DNA from: Podocnemis expansa
Lineage: Eukaryota > Chordata > Testudines > Podocnemididae
Assembly: GCA_007922195.1 (NCBI GenBank)
Contig: ML681998.1
Span: 17,437,937 to 17,501,936 of the forward strand
DNA: 64,000 nt
Reading direction: 5' to 3'
Every line of letters begins with the position of its first letter. Within the stretch, counting starts at the first letter, position 1. A program made the translations under genes and the position numbers. Positions 26,608-37,560 of this stretch are shown one piece after another. The notes under the pieces are model-generated. The model was not told the origin of the DNA, did no database searches, and was given only the letters and a program-made list of their open reading frames with translations.

Positions 26608-27690
26608 GAAAAACAAACAAGGACTCCTGTGGCAGTTTTAAAAACTAACCAACTTATTTATTGCATGAGCTTTTGTGGGAGAAAATCCCACATAGCCAGA
26701 TGCTTCGAAGATGGGGGAACTTACAGAATGGGAGGAAAATAAATGTGGAAAAGTATAAGTCATGGGATCAGGTCACACTGTAACAGCAAATCAAAGCAGT
26801 TGTTAAGATTCAAACATTGGGAAAAAGCACATAGAGGAAGGTAAGGTGAAATCACCTGTTGTAATGAGAAAAAAATCCAAAGTCCTTATTTAGTCCTAAA
26901 GAGACAGTTAAATTTGTATATGAATTCCAATTCTGCAGTTTCTCTTTGAAACCTTGATGTGTTATTCATTTGTTTGAGCATAGCTATTAGCTATGGAGTG
27001 ATCAGGAAGATTGAAGTGCTCACCTAATGGTTTTTGATTGTTGTGATTTCTTATGTCAGTTTTGTGCCCGTTTATTCTTTTGCACAGAGACTGCCTTGTT
27101 TGTCCAATATATAAGGCAGGGGGGCATTTCTGGCACATGATGGTATAAATCACATCGGTGGATGAGCAGGTGAATTAGCTCTTGATGGTGTAGCTAGTTT
27201 GATTAGGTCCTGTGATGGTGTCTTTTGTGCTGATATGTGGGCAAAGTTGGCAGAGTGATTTGTTGCAGGGACATGTGCCTGCTTTAATGGTTTTGTTGTT
27301 AGGTCTGTAGTTGTTGGTGAGTATCTGCTTAAGGTTGGGGGGCTGTCTGTAAGCAAGGAGGCGTCTGTCTCCCAAGGCTTGGGAGAGTGAGGGATCATCT
27401 TGAAGAATAGGCTGTAGATCCTTAATGATCTGTTGTAGAGGTTTGACTTGGGGGTTGTAGGTGATGACTAGTGATGTTCTGTTGTTTTCTTTCTTGGGCT
27501 TCTTCTCTAGTAGTTGACTTTGGGGTACCCTCCTTGCTCTGTCAATCTGTTTCTTTACTTCTGCAAGTGGGTACCTTAGTTTTAAGAATGCTTGATAGAG
27601 ATCTTGAAGGTGTCTATCTCTGTCTGAGGGATCAGAGCAAAAGTGGTTATATCCCTTTTACAGAAAAGGATTGCAACATGAAACATAGAC
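26608..27690 (-). pseudogene. Penelope-like retroelement, 3' part with GIY-YIG endonuclease
   Basis: Penelope-like elements encode a reverse transcriptase joined to a GIY-YIG endonuclease. Reading the minus strand from about 27660, I see the linker after the transcriptase (TSLVITYNPQVKPLQQ, then LAYRQPPNLKQIL and a cysteine-rich GTCPCNKSLCQLCPHI). The endonuclease follows at 27153-26962 (MIYTIMCQKC, ALYIGQT, the conserved Arg-containing LCKRINGHKTDI and LGEHFNLPDHS). The frame changes at about 27150-27180, so the gene is dead. The 3' tail runs to 26608 and ends with the GCCACAGGAGTCCTTG block. The upstream catalytic part of the transcriptase is missing, cut off near the MITE at 27696. Confidence 0.9.
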
Positions 27691-27695
27691 AATAA

Positions 27696-28058
27696 GGGTG
27701 TGTTCACACAGCAGTCTTATTTCGAAACAACAGAGGTTGTTTCGAAATAAGAAAGGCCATGTTCACACAATGCACCGTTGTTTCGAAACAACTTAAACCC
27801 CATGTGGGGATGAAACAACGTTGTTTCGAAATGATTGTTTCGAAACAATGCTGTCCGAACATGTCGTTTCGAAACAACAGTGACTCGTTTAGAAATCACT
27901 GTTGTCTGAACATGCTATTTTGCTTTGAGCTTTTTTCCTTAATTTGAATTAACATTTTCTTAATTCGAATTAACTTTTTTCAAAATAAGGCGTTATTTCG
28001 ATACAACTTGTATCGAAACAACTTGTATCAAAATAACCCCCTGTGTGTGAACATAGCC
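27696..28058. mobile_element. Harbinger-like MITE with TTCGAA palindrome array, 363 bp
   Basis: The left end GGGTGTGTTCACACAG pairs with the right end CTGTGTGTGAACATAGCC, with a 3-bp duplication TAA at 27693-27695 and 28059-28061. The 3-bp TWA-type duplication fits PIF/Harbinger. Inside are at least six TTTCGAAA-centred palindromes of 12-14 bp and A/T-rich TTAATTYGAATTAA blocks. Confidence 0.85.
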
Positions 28059-28061
28059 TAA

Positions 28062-29137
28062 CAGTCCATATATGCCATGGGTGGCTAAATTTACTGACTT
28101 TCAGAGACACCCCTTCTTTCCTGGCAGAATCCTTTATTCCCATCACCCTGTTACAGGGCAGAAGTGCCAAGCTCCTCTCCCCAGTCGGGAGCTGGGGTAG
28201 GGGGAGCATAGTGGCTTCACGAGCTGCACCTTAACTGTAAAAGAGTCACATACAGCTTACAAACCAGAGTTTGACCATCCCTGATCTATGCAAATACAAA
28301 CAATTGCATGCAGATAACAATATAGCATACAGAAAGATACAATGGGGGTATGATTTGAAAAAGAACACAAGGGCCAAGGTTCACGGATGATGGGGTGAGC
28401 TCAGGGAAATCTGGATGCCAATGACCAGTGATTGGTTGTTTTGCCAGAGATGATTTGGAGCCATAGAACAAAGAAAAGTATTGGGACAGCATCTGAAGAG
28501 AAAAGGCAAATGTGTGGAGAACTCTCTACCATTCTCCATGTAAAGATGAGAAAAGGCTGAAATAAGTCCGGTGTTTGAGCAGCTGGGGATTGGGCTAGAG
28601 AAAAGGAAGCAACTGGATGGTATTTTGCAAGTCAATGGAAGGTCAAAGAAAGAGAAGGCTTTTTGTACTGGATTTGAAATGATTAGAAAGCCAATGGAGA
28701 TTTTTGAGGATGGAATTAATATTCTTATGTACAAGTTAGTCAACAAAATAGAGATTTTTCAAATCTTCAATTAAACCTATGGTTGATATTCTGGTGAAGA
28801 ATGCTTTTTAGACTGCACTGAACTCCATAGTAGAGGATAGGTGCTAGAACAGAATGGTAATGCAGCAACAAGCTCACTTCTCAGTGCTATCCAGAATCAT
28901 TATTTTCTCATCCCTCTATACAGAAAGCAGTTATGGAAAGGCTTGGCTTGCTGTTAACTTCTTGTGATAGGGCATTCACCGCAGACAAGGCCCAAAGGGG
29001 TAAACTAGGCCAATTAACCTTAGGCTGTACCTGGAGGAAACCTAGGACATGCTTATGTCTACTTGCAGATGAAGCCCAGCTTGGGGGCGGATCTGGGCTG
29101 GATCTTTAAAGAGAGAAATTTGGCAGGCTCGGGAATA
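28062..29137. other. Intergenic sequence, nothing firmly recognised
   Basis: There are no exons. Positions about 28966-29135 (GTGATAGGGCATTCACCGC onward) have an LTR-like look without ends. The rest is unique-looking A/T-rich sequence. Confidence 0.45.
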
Positions 29138-29248
29138 GGGTGACCAGATAGCAAGTGTGAAAAATGATGATGGTGGTGGGGCTAATAGGCACCTATATTA
29201 AAAACAGCCCAAATATCAGGACTGATCCTATAAAGTAAGGACATTACA
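29138..29248. mobile_element. TIR transposon fragment (GGGTGACCA type)
   Basis: It begins TAGGGTGACCAGATAGCAAG, includes GGGGCTAATAGGCACCTAT and CCAAATATCAGGACTGATCC, and ends near GGACATTACAGGGTGG. The block order is that of a common reptilian element with TIRs starting GGGTGACCA. The right end is damaged. Confidence 0.55.
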
Positions 29249-29344
29249 GGGTGGTCCATTCACTGCTCAGAGGAGCCTCCTGGTGGTTTATCTGAGGAAC
29301 TGGCGCAGCCACCCGACTGAATGCGCTCTTCCTGCAGTTACCTA

Positions 29345-29435
29345 GTTCATCATGTTCTGAAGTGGCCATATTAGTCTAGTTCAGCAAAACAAACAAGCAG
29401 TTCTATGACACTTAAAGACTAACAAATTTAGTCCA
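29345..29435 (-). mobile_element. Penelope-like element 3' tail fragment
   Basis: CATATTAGTCTAGTTCAGC, then AACAAACAAGCAGTTCTATG and CACTTAAAGACTAAC, is the family's extreme 3' end on the minus strand. It is truncated before the hammerhead-like core. Confidence 0.75.
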
Positions 29436-29509
29436 TCATTGCACCCATTTAGCAACCTCATGCACTGTTAGTGACAACTGCCCTTTTCCTACCTTAGCCA
29501 TCTGGCAAC

Positions 29510-29871
29510 CAGGGGCATTGCTGGTGCTGGGCACCTGGGCATGTGCCCTGAATCCCAGCGCCAGTGCCCCGGGTCTCGCCCCTCCCCCCCGTCTCCGGCC
29601 CGATCGGTCCAGAGATCTGGGGCCCAGCTGCCCACAGCCGCTGCAGCCCTGTCCCCAGCTGGGGATCCGGGGCTCAACCACGGAGGCCGCTCCTGGCCCT
29701 GTCCCCAGCTGGGGATGTGGGGCCCAGCCACCCACGGCCGCTTCTGGCCCCGTCCCTGGCTCAGGATGCGGGCCCAGCTGCCTGCTACAGCACGCGGCGG
29801 TTACGGCCCTGTCCTGGGCCAGGGGTTGGGGCCTGTGGGCTGGATCCCTCCCCAGGGCAGCGATGCCCCTG
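29510..29871. mobile_element. GC-rich hAT family, complete copy, 362 bp
   Basis: The ends are CAGGGGCATTGCTGGTGCTG and GCAGCGATGCCCCTG, with a perfect duplication CTGGCAAC at 29502-29509 and 29872-29879. The interior has three or four CCCCAGCTGGGGATG/C units alternating with CCTGTCC or TGGCCC spacers. The overlapping open frames on both strands are not genes. Confidence 0.92.
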
Positions 29872-29879
29872 CTGGCAAC

Positions 29880-31164
29880 TCACATTAAAGTTCTCCCCAT
29901 TTCTGGGGTACTGCAAATCCTCTGAGGGGCAAACTGAACCAGGCAGTCCACTCTGCACTACCTGGTGTTTGCCACTCTCCTAGTGGCTTATAGGAGAATC
30001 CAGGCCTGCCCTCTACATCTGATTCCAGTCCAGGGACCCTTAATCCAGCAACTTTGGGCTTCTACTCTCCCTGTCCTTATGTTCCTTTCCTGGATTTCTT
30101 TCTGCTTTCCCTCTTGTATCAGGGAGTGCAGCTTCAGGTATCCTTCCTCAGCTAATTTGCCATGTGGACAAGCTATAAGTAAATGAGACAAAATTGCTCC
30201 AGGCCCTACCAATATTCAAAAAGCTTCCAAACACAAAGCAGGTATATTCATATCACTAATGTGCACCAGCTTCTTTTACCACCCAGCCCAACTATGCAGG
30301 GGTGCTGGAACAATGTGTATAGTGGCAGTTCTGAACGCCACTGAATCAACTGTAAATCCTGAATATGGAAACCACTTCAAGTTGGAGGGTGCTGCAGCAC
30401 CCCTTAGTCTCAGCACCTATGATATTTTGCACCCCAGACTTCTTTTACCATCCTCCTCCTTGCATATTTCAGTTGCTGTAGCTTTGGTCCATTTCTCTCT
30501 GGCCCCACTTCCCACTTTGTAGTTCTGCACTTCTCACTTTGGAGCCAGATTATTTCTTCTTTTGCAGCTGCAGCTCAGGCAGGGCCCTGATGGGTTTGTG
30601 GACTCCCCAAATATGAATTCTGGCACTATTGTCTACCGGGGTGTGTTTTCATACCCACAAATCCCTGTCACTGTGAGCTCTGATATGCTCTGCAGCTTTA
30701 GTGACAATGTAACAAAGGGTCTGAACTTTTGAATTGTGCCAGGTGATTTAAAAACAAAATGAAAAACATTGCAACATGAGCATTGGTATTAGAGATGGAT
30801 GAATTTAATAAATCTGGGAAACTGTAAACTTAAACAATATTTTAGGTTCCCTGGGCTTGGAAACTAATTTGGACCCTTTCCCCTCCTGTAACTTAAAACT
30901 GTATTGTCTTTGGAGGAAAATTCAATAATAAAAAATGATTTTTCTATCTGAAAGTGAGCCTGTGTTTGTATGCTGGGGTATCTAGGGAAATTCTATTTTG
31001 TATACAATATATAATATTTAATTACATATTTTACAGCTTTGTAGATTTTTTCAGTGTCTAAAAACAGATCTTGTACTATATTAATTGAGAACATTTTATC
31101 TTCCCCTCTCTAGTTCTCTTTCAGCTGCTATTCCTAAGCAAGGGAATAATCACTTACATATTTC
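29880..31164. other. Intergenic sequence, nothing recognised
   Basis: There is no exon, RNA gene or repeat that I can name. The right part, from about 30.7 kb, is A/T-rich. Confidence 0.45.
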
Positions 31165-31688
31165 TGACAAGTTTCAAAGGGGCAGCCATATTAGTCTAGT
31201 TCAACAAATGAAGAGTCCTGTGGGACTTTTAGGCTATGCCTGCACTTAAAATCTTAGTTTGAATTTGGTTAGCCTGAACTAAGTAGTTTGAAAGTTAGTT
31301 TGAACTAAGTGCATTTTTTAGTTTGAACTCACTTTTAGTTCAAACTAGCTGCCCTTTTTTTTGTTCAACTAACTTTTTAGTTCAAACTAAAAAAGAGTGG
31401 TTATTTTGAACTAAATGTTAGTTTGAACTAAAAAAACATTCTTAGTTTGAACTAACTGCTAGTTTGAACTTATTTAGTTCGCACTACCATGTCTACATTC
31501 TGCTAGTTTGAACTAAATATGCACATAAGTTCAAACTAAGCAGTTAGTTCAAACTAACAGCTTTTTAGTTCAAACTAGGAAGAGTTTAGTGTAGACAGGA
31601 TTCAAATTAAGGCTCCTTAATTCAAACTAATTTGCTAGTGCAGACATAGCCTTAAAGACTAACAAAGTTATGTATCACATGGGCTGTC
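31165..31688 (-). mobile_element. Penelope-like 3' tail interrupted by a MITE
   Basis: The tail (CAAAGGGGCAGCCATATTAG, GAGTCCTGTGGGACTT) is broken at 31231 by the MITE 31232-31651 and resumes at 31655 with AAAGACTAACAAAG. Removing the MITE and one TTA restores the usual order. It abuts the plus-strand Penelope copy at about 31689, making an inverted pair. Confidence 0.8.
31232..31651. mobile_element. Harbinger-like MITE with AGTTCAAACTA palindrome array, 420 bp
   Basis: The left end GGCTATGCCTGCACTTA pairs with the right end TAGTGCAGACATAGCC, with duplication TTA at 31229-31231 and 31652-31654. The interior is almost wholly made of TAGTTTGAACTA/TAGTTCAAACTA units in alternating orientation, about every 15-25 bp. 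The size matches the copy at 40363-40786. Confidence 0.88.
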
Positions 31689-32645
31689 TTTCTCATTACA
31701 AAAAGTGATTTTTCCCCTCTCTAAACCTCCCCACCTTCTTATGCTGTTCCACACTGTACTAATCAAAACAACTTGTTTGATTCGCTGAAATAGTCTGACC
31801 TTATCTTGTGACTTGCACTTCACTGCATTTATTTTTCCCTCCTATATTGTAAGTTTTCCATTTTCAAGCATCTAATGAAGTAGGATTTCACCAGGGGCGT
31901 TGCTGGGGCGGGAAGGGACCCGGGGCACGGGCCCAGCCCTCACCCCCAGCTGGAAGGCCACGCCCCCTGGCCAGGGATAGGGCCAGGGGGAGGCCATGCT
32001 GCCGTGGGCAGCTAGGCTGCAATGCGGCGTGGCGCAGCATGGCCCGGCCCAGCCTGGCCAGAAGCGGCTACTGGAGGCCGGCCCCGCATACGCAGCCCCG
32101 GATCCCCGGCCAGGGATGGGGCTGCCGTGGCCATGGCCATGGCCGGCGGTGGCCAGGCTCCTGATTCCCAGCAGGAGATGGGGCCGCCGCGGGCAGCCGG
32201 CTGGGCCCCGGATCCCCACCCAGGGATGGGGTTGCCGCGGCCACAGGCAGCCAGCCAGGCCCCGGATCCCCGGCTGGGGATCAGGGGCTTGGCCTCCAGT
32301 GGTTGCTTCTGGCCCAGCCCCCCCATGGCCTAGCTGCCCGCAGCGGCACGGCCATTCCCTGGCCCTATCCCTGGCCAGGGCCTGGGCCTGCTGGGCAGCC
32401 AGCCAGGCCCTGGATCCCTGGCGAGGGACGGTGCTACCGCAGCCGCGGCAGGCTTGGGATTGGGCCCTGGATCCCTGGCCCGATTGGGCCAGAGATCCGG
32501 GGCACTGGAATTGGGACTCGGGGCACATGCCCCAGCATGCCCAATGCCAGCGACGCCACTGGATTTCACCCATAAAAAGCTCATGCAAAAAATACATTTG
32601 TTAGTCTTTAAAAGTACCACAGGACTCCTTGTTTGTTTTTTTTAA
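31689..32645 (+). mobile_element. Penelope-like 3' region interrupted by a hAT element
   Basis: From CTCATTACAAAAAGTGATTT the plus strand follows the minus strand of the coding copy at 26608. It passes through a CTAATGA box (31872-31878) and is broken by the GC-rich hAT at 31892-32561. It resumes with CCATAAAAAGCTCATGC and ends GTACCACAGGACTCCTTG with a T run. Removing the hAT and one 8-bp duplication restores the hairpin. Confidence 0.8.
31892..32561. mobile_element. GC-rich hAT family, largest copy, 670 bp
   Basis: The left end CAGGGGCGTTGCTGGGGCG pairs with the right end GCCAGCGACGCCACTG, with duplication GATTTCAC at 31884-31891 and 32562-32569. The interior holds many CCCCGGATCCCCGGC-type units and G/C-rich spacers, and produces long but meaningless open frames on both strands (for example 31872-32597). 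Confidence 0.93.
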
Positions 32646-34839
32646 GTATTTCTGTTTCAAGTTTCTTTGAGCTAGAAGAACTCTTTCCAGGGAGACTGGA
32701 CTCTGACTTCATGAAAATGTTCACTCTTTGCACATGCAAAACCCAGCATTTGTAAGTAATGCACCATTCATTGTAGAAATTATCCATTTGCATGCACATA
32801 TGTGAGTTTTTGCTGGAACAAGTCCACGTGCTCTTTTTATGGGCACACCTGTTTGAACACTTGGCTATTAATGTCAGCTAAACAGCATGCCTCAAACATT
32901 TAGCTGACTGCTTGAAATTCCAAGGGGAACATCTTTTATGGGGTGGAGAAGGGAAGGGAAATAACGAGAGCATTTTTTCTCACACAGATGAAAGTGTCAG
33001 GTCTGTGCTGAAGTGTAGATCTTTTCATGTAAGGTCATTCTCTTTTGGTTTGTGATCAAGTCAAGAAGTGTTTTGCTGTTTAAATGATGTGCCAGAGCTC
33101 TTACCACTGTCTTGCTGCAACAAGATAGATACCACAGAATCTTGATAATCCTCACATTGGCAATTTGCACACAAAAGTAATGCTGTATTGAAGCCTTGTT
33201 CTTTTTGCAAAATACATTACAAAGCATTTAGTAGTACATTAGGAAATGCAAGCATAAATAATTAACCCTAAACTACAATTGACCGTGATGCATTGGCCCC
33301 CATTTTATTATTTTGCTTTATTTACTCACTAATTGACAAATTTAGACACTACTAGTAGGTCTCCCAGTCACTGGTGTGAATTAAAAGGATTCCTCTGTTT
33401 TAAATATTTCTGACAGGTATAACTTGGGGGAGGGGGACCCCTCATTTTGGGTGGAGGAGGAGGAATTTTTTGGCATTTTTTTTAAAAGCAAAAATAGCAG
33501 CTCTGGGAAGCTAGTTGGGGGTTTGGAATGTTAGACTCTGTTCCAGGGAGATGGGCTAGTGACAGTTGATTATAAACATATTTATGGGATAAACTGCATA
33601 GGGATGAAACAGATTGCATAGGCATGTGATATATAAATTGAAGATACATGTGATACATGTATGAGACAAATATTATCTCCAGATGTATTGTACATAGTAA
33701 TATACACTCCCGGTTGAACAAATGTCAACATAGGAATCCTAACCCATTGAAGACTATCTATCTATAACTAGAAAATCAAAGTCCACAGGAGGAAAACAAA
33801 TCAGTCAACATTAGAAACTATGATAAACATTTCCAAAGTCATTTTTACACTATATTTTAAATACATTTTTAAAAGAACAGCTTTGTGAAGCAGGATTTTT
33901 TGCTTTTTGCAACTTGCTCTGGAGCCAGTTAGCCTCCTAATATGTGCTTAACTTAGTATCTGGGTGCAAATTATATAATTTCAGGTTACCTCAATTCCAC
34001 CCAAGGAATGACCAAACTCCTCTTTTACCTCACTCAGTTTAGAGCTATTTTATAAAAAGAAATCAAAGGGGAAACTCCAGTCTCATTAAAATCATTGGCA
34101 AAGCTCCTATTGATTTCACTATAGCTAGGATTTCACCCCAACTCCAGATGGTTGTCTTAGGGGTTGTCTACACTGCAGTGTAAGCCTCGGGGCTTCAGAA
34201 TCTGGGTATGAAAGCCCAGAGCTTGTGTCTATATTAATTGGTAGCCTTAGTTTAAGATTTTTTGAACCTGGGCCCCACATCAGGACTCTGGCATCCAGAA
34301 TGCAGTATGCAGACCTGAGTCTAACTGACCGCAGCACAGACTACATTGCATCCTTCTGAAATGTGGCCACTTTAGTCCTTTGTGCATGGTGCAGTGTGGG
34401 AAAACTTGACTTTCCACCCTGCGTGTCACAGCAAGTTGTTGCAGCCTGCCAAAATATCCTGCTGTGTCATCATTTTGGGCTGCAGACTGCAACCAGAGGC
34501 AGCAACATAGAGGAGTTACCATTTGAAGAACCTCTTTTGCTTGGTCTTTTGATTTCAGTGCATTTTCTGAACTACCAAAAGGACCAGTAGAGCAGAAGTG
34601 GGCGAATACAGTTTGAAAGATTCAAACTGGCTGCTGCTCCTCATGACTCTTCATATAGCTGCTGACATTTCCTACATAGGCTTGTGCTTATGGAGCAGGG
34701 CCACAAGCATGGACGGGTATGGTCACATCATCATGCAAGCCTGAGATCACCACCTCTGGTTCCAGAACTTTTGCATGAAGAAAGCTAGGTTTTTGGTTTT
34801 TTGTTTCTTTTTAAAGGTGGGTGCAGTGTTGTGACCCTC
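32646..34839. other. Intergenic sequence, probably with flank of a Harbinger element
   Basis: Mostly A/T-rich, unrecognised sequence. Near 34152-34265 a TTAGGGGTTGTCTACACTG start and a GGTAGCCTTA end look like a worn Harbinger-type end pair, either a small MITE or the left end of the autonomous element whose transposase begins at about 34.84 kb. I cannot decide between these. Confidence 0.4.
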
Positions 34840-35990
34840 TTGTGTCATGACATATGTACAAGGGCAGCTCTATCAGTCCAAAAGCAGGTTGCTAAAATAC
34901 TCTGGAAGCTGGCTACCTCAGACTGCTACAGGTGTGTTGCTAACCAGTTTAGTGTTGGAAAATCAACTGTGGGTAAAGGGTGGGTTTAGAGTGGGAAAAT
35001 CAACTGTGAATAAATCAACTGTGGTGGAGATTTCTGAGGCAATCTGAATGACTTAACTTGTGGTGGTAGGTGCAAACAATAGTTCCCAAGTAATTCCTGG
35101 TTTTTAGAGAATGAGCTATCCAGACTACACTGGGGCCTTTGATGGGGCTCATGCCCATTAATTTGCCCTCCTCAGGGACCAAATGAGTGCAGAACAACAA
35201 AGAGCCCTACACCAATGTTCCCTCTAATTACTCGTAGACTGTGTGCACAAACAATTTCTTTGTGTGTGCAAAAACATTTCTTTGTGAGCACCAATATTAG
35301 CACTATTGAATTTTTTGTGCACACTTTATTTTTTTGTGTGCGCAGGTTTCATGCCCTGTGTGCACGCGCAAACGTGCACAGCTTAGAGGGAACAGTGCCC
35401 TACACCATTGTTATGCAGGCCCTTGTGGGCCACAGAGGCCAATTTATGGACACAAACGTGCTGCACTGGAATGGTTCATGACACAAGGGTTTTCCATCAG
35501 CCTGGAGCCTACCTTTATGGATAGTTTGGGACACTATTCCCATCAAATGACACTGTCATAAATGGAATAACTGTCCCTCCTCTTGTTCTGGAAGATCCTA
35601 TATGTCCCTTCTTTGCCTGGGCTTATAAAGCCATATCTTGCTGCAAGAGGGCATGGCAAACGGTTTAATTACATTTTCAGCAGGTATAGAATAGTGGCTG
35701 TATCTGGCAGACTGAAGTTCTGCTGACACTATCTGCAGCCCCTTTGGATTCAAGTATCATCCATGCTATCTGCATTCTCATGGCTTGCTGTGCTTTTCAG
35801 AGTCTTAGTGAAGCCAAAGATGGGCCATTAGCCCTGGAACGGACCTGTGACAGTAATGAATTGCTGAACAATGCACTCTACCTGAAGATGCACCAATCAG
35901 AGCTGAGGCACAATGTGCCTGAGAAACCGAATTGGTACTGTTCCATGTTCCCATCTTCTTTTTCCATAGGCCTATGTAAGTTCAGATGAG
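34840..35990 (+). pseudogene. PIF/Harbinger transposase (HARBI1-like) pseudogene
   Basis: This encodes a DDE transposase of the Harbinger superfamily, broken by frameshifts, stops and an insertion. I recognise the helix-turn-helix region QVAKILWKLATSDCYRCVAN followed by FSVGKSTVG (34885-34970), then the first catalytic-Asp block YTGAFDGAHA (about 35120-35155). A VHDTRVF block (second Asp) lies at about 35475-35500, and FPSNDTVINGITVPPLVLED and a C-terminal SSIIHAICILMACC come later. A short internal duplication of the GGAAAATCAACTGTG block (34958-34972 and 34995-35009) disrupts the frame. The MITE at 35213-35397 splits the gene. A possible partner gene lies convergently at 37.2-37.55 kb. Confidence 0.8.
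35213..35397. mobile_element. hAT-type MITE inserted in the transposase pseudogene, 185 bp
   Basis: The ends CAATGTTCCCTCTAATTAC and AGCTTAGAGGGAACAGTG are inverted repeats. A perfect duplication CCCTACAC lies at 35205-35212 and 35398-35405. It is rich in GTGTGCAC and TTTCTTTGTG blocks. It inserted after the transposase had arrived, which dates it as younger. Confidence 0.92.
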
Positions 35991-36179
35991 GAGTATATTT
36001 CAAAAATATTTTTGTACAGCAGTGTGTACAGTAAATGATGTACTATTGCATCATGCAATGAAGTGGGAACAGGTACTGTTATTTTACAGAATGAATGGGA
36101 GGTGCTATTGATTATCATTCATTTTTATTTTGGGTGACTGCTGTTAATATAATGGGGGAATTATGTATTTACATTCTGC

Positions 36180-36540
36180 AGAAAGAGAAGAGCAAGGGGG
36201 GATTTGATTGTGGCTTTCAATTACTTGAAGTAGGGATGTAGGGAGGATGGAACTAGGCTGTTTCCACTGGTGGCAGATGGCAGAACAAGGAGTAATGGTC
36301 TCAACTTGCAACGGGGAAAGTCTAGGTTGCATATTAGGAAAACCTTTTTTACTAGGATGGTAGTGAAGCACTGGAATGTGGTACTTTGGAAGGTGCTAGA
36401 AATCTCCATCTTTTGAGGTTTTTTAAGGCCCAGCTTGACCAAGGCCTGGCTGGGATGATTTAGTTGGAGTTGGTCCTGCTTTGAGCAGAGGGTTGGACTA
36501 GGTGACTTTCTGAGGTCCCTTCCAACTCTTATATTCTTGA
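36180..36540 (+). repeat. CR1-type LINE 3' end
   Basis: GGGGGGATTTGATTGTGGC, GCAGATGGCAGAACAAGGAG, TTGCAACGGGGAAAGTC and GGTCCTGCTTTGAGCAGAGG lead to GGTTGGACTAGGTGAC and a TATTCTTGA terminal repeat. This is the complete CR1 3' end, well preserved and so relatively young. Confidence 0.92.
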
Positions 36541-37199
36541 CCGATGTACATAGATATACTGAGAAATTGTTTGTATTCAACTTGTCCATTGTATCTTGCC
36601 TTGTGTTTGTTTTTATTATTCAAAATATACAGTATAAGACATGATGGCAATAATTTTTTAAATAAAATAAAAGCCTTTTTTTGGTCTTACAAAAATAACT
36701 TTATTAAAGTAACACTTGGCAGGCCAGCTGCCACTAGAACAATGAAACAATAATAAAACTGACACCACAACCAGTAATAAATCAAAGTTCATAAGCTGAA
36801 CAAGGAACAAGGCAAACTGTGCCATCAAAAAAATTTTCCCAGTTTTGCATGTCCTCCTTTCCATTCCATGTGTGTTTAGCATATGCTTCTCACTGTTGCA
36901 CAGGGGTGAAGGCCTACAGAGTAGCAGTAGACTGCAAGGGAGAGGAGCACCAGCCCCAGTGGGCCTCCAGGCTTGGCAGTTCATAACCTCAGCACTTCTG
37001 AGTTTGCCACATCAAGTATGAAAGTAAAAAGTATTGCTAGAGGCCCAACACCTCTTTTCTTACAGAAGCAGTTGGGAACTGGGGAGCAGGTCTGTGCAGG
37101 GCTCAATGCCTGTCTTGGGTTGGCGGGTGGGGGCATCCTGGAGTTGAAAGTGCGCTGTTAGGAATAGATTTGTCCTGACCAGCTGCTAAGTCAGTTGCA

Positions 37200-37560
37200 T
37201 GGGCCACTCAACCATGGAATTGTCCGAAGTGTTTGTGGTATGCAGTGCATGGTATCACAAAGGGGACTCATGCCCTGCTGTGGGTGCAGCACGAACCTAC
37301 ACTCTTGTGGCCATTAGTGACAGTACTTGCTCAAACAGATCTTTCTGCTGTGCTCTCAAACGTCTTTCAGACAGCATTCCTGCTCCAGGAACTGTGATGC
37401 AAGTTTCTGCTCCTGGTCTGCAGTTCTGTCCTCAAAGTCTACATCCTCTCTCTGTCTTACCACTTGCCATGAATCTTTCTCTCTTTGGTATCACACCTGC
37501 TTTTTGGTCCCATCCAGAATGCTACCATCACATCATCATTAAAATGTTCCCTCTTGGACT
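37200..37560 (-). pseudogene. Possible Harbinger helper (Myb/SANT-like) gene remnant
   Basis: The minus strand gives a charged, helical-looking stretch (YQREKDSWQVVRQREDVDFE, then DRTADQEQKLASQFLEQE) followed by LHPQQGMSPLCDTMH, interrupted by stops. Harbinger elements carry a second gene for a Myb/SANT-type DNA-binding protein with a charged C-terminal part. The convergent placement relative to the transposase at 34.84-35.99 kb fits. The DNA-binding domain itself is not visible, so the call is tentative. Confidence 0.4.

Noticed and set aside
31232..31651. Array of regulatory sites or operators (AGTTCAAACT palindromes)
   Set aside because: The array has transposon ends and a TTA duplication, so it moved in as an element; a host regulatory role is not supported.
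31872..32604. Open frames of 241 and 202 residues
   Set aside because: They are produced by the repeat units of the GC-rich hAT; similar false frames appear in each copy of the family.
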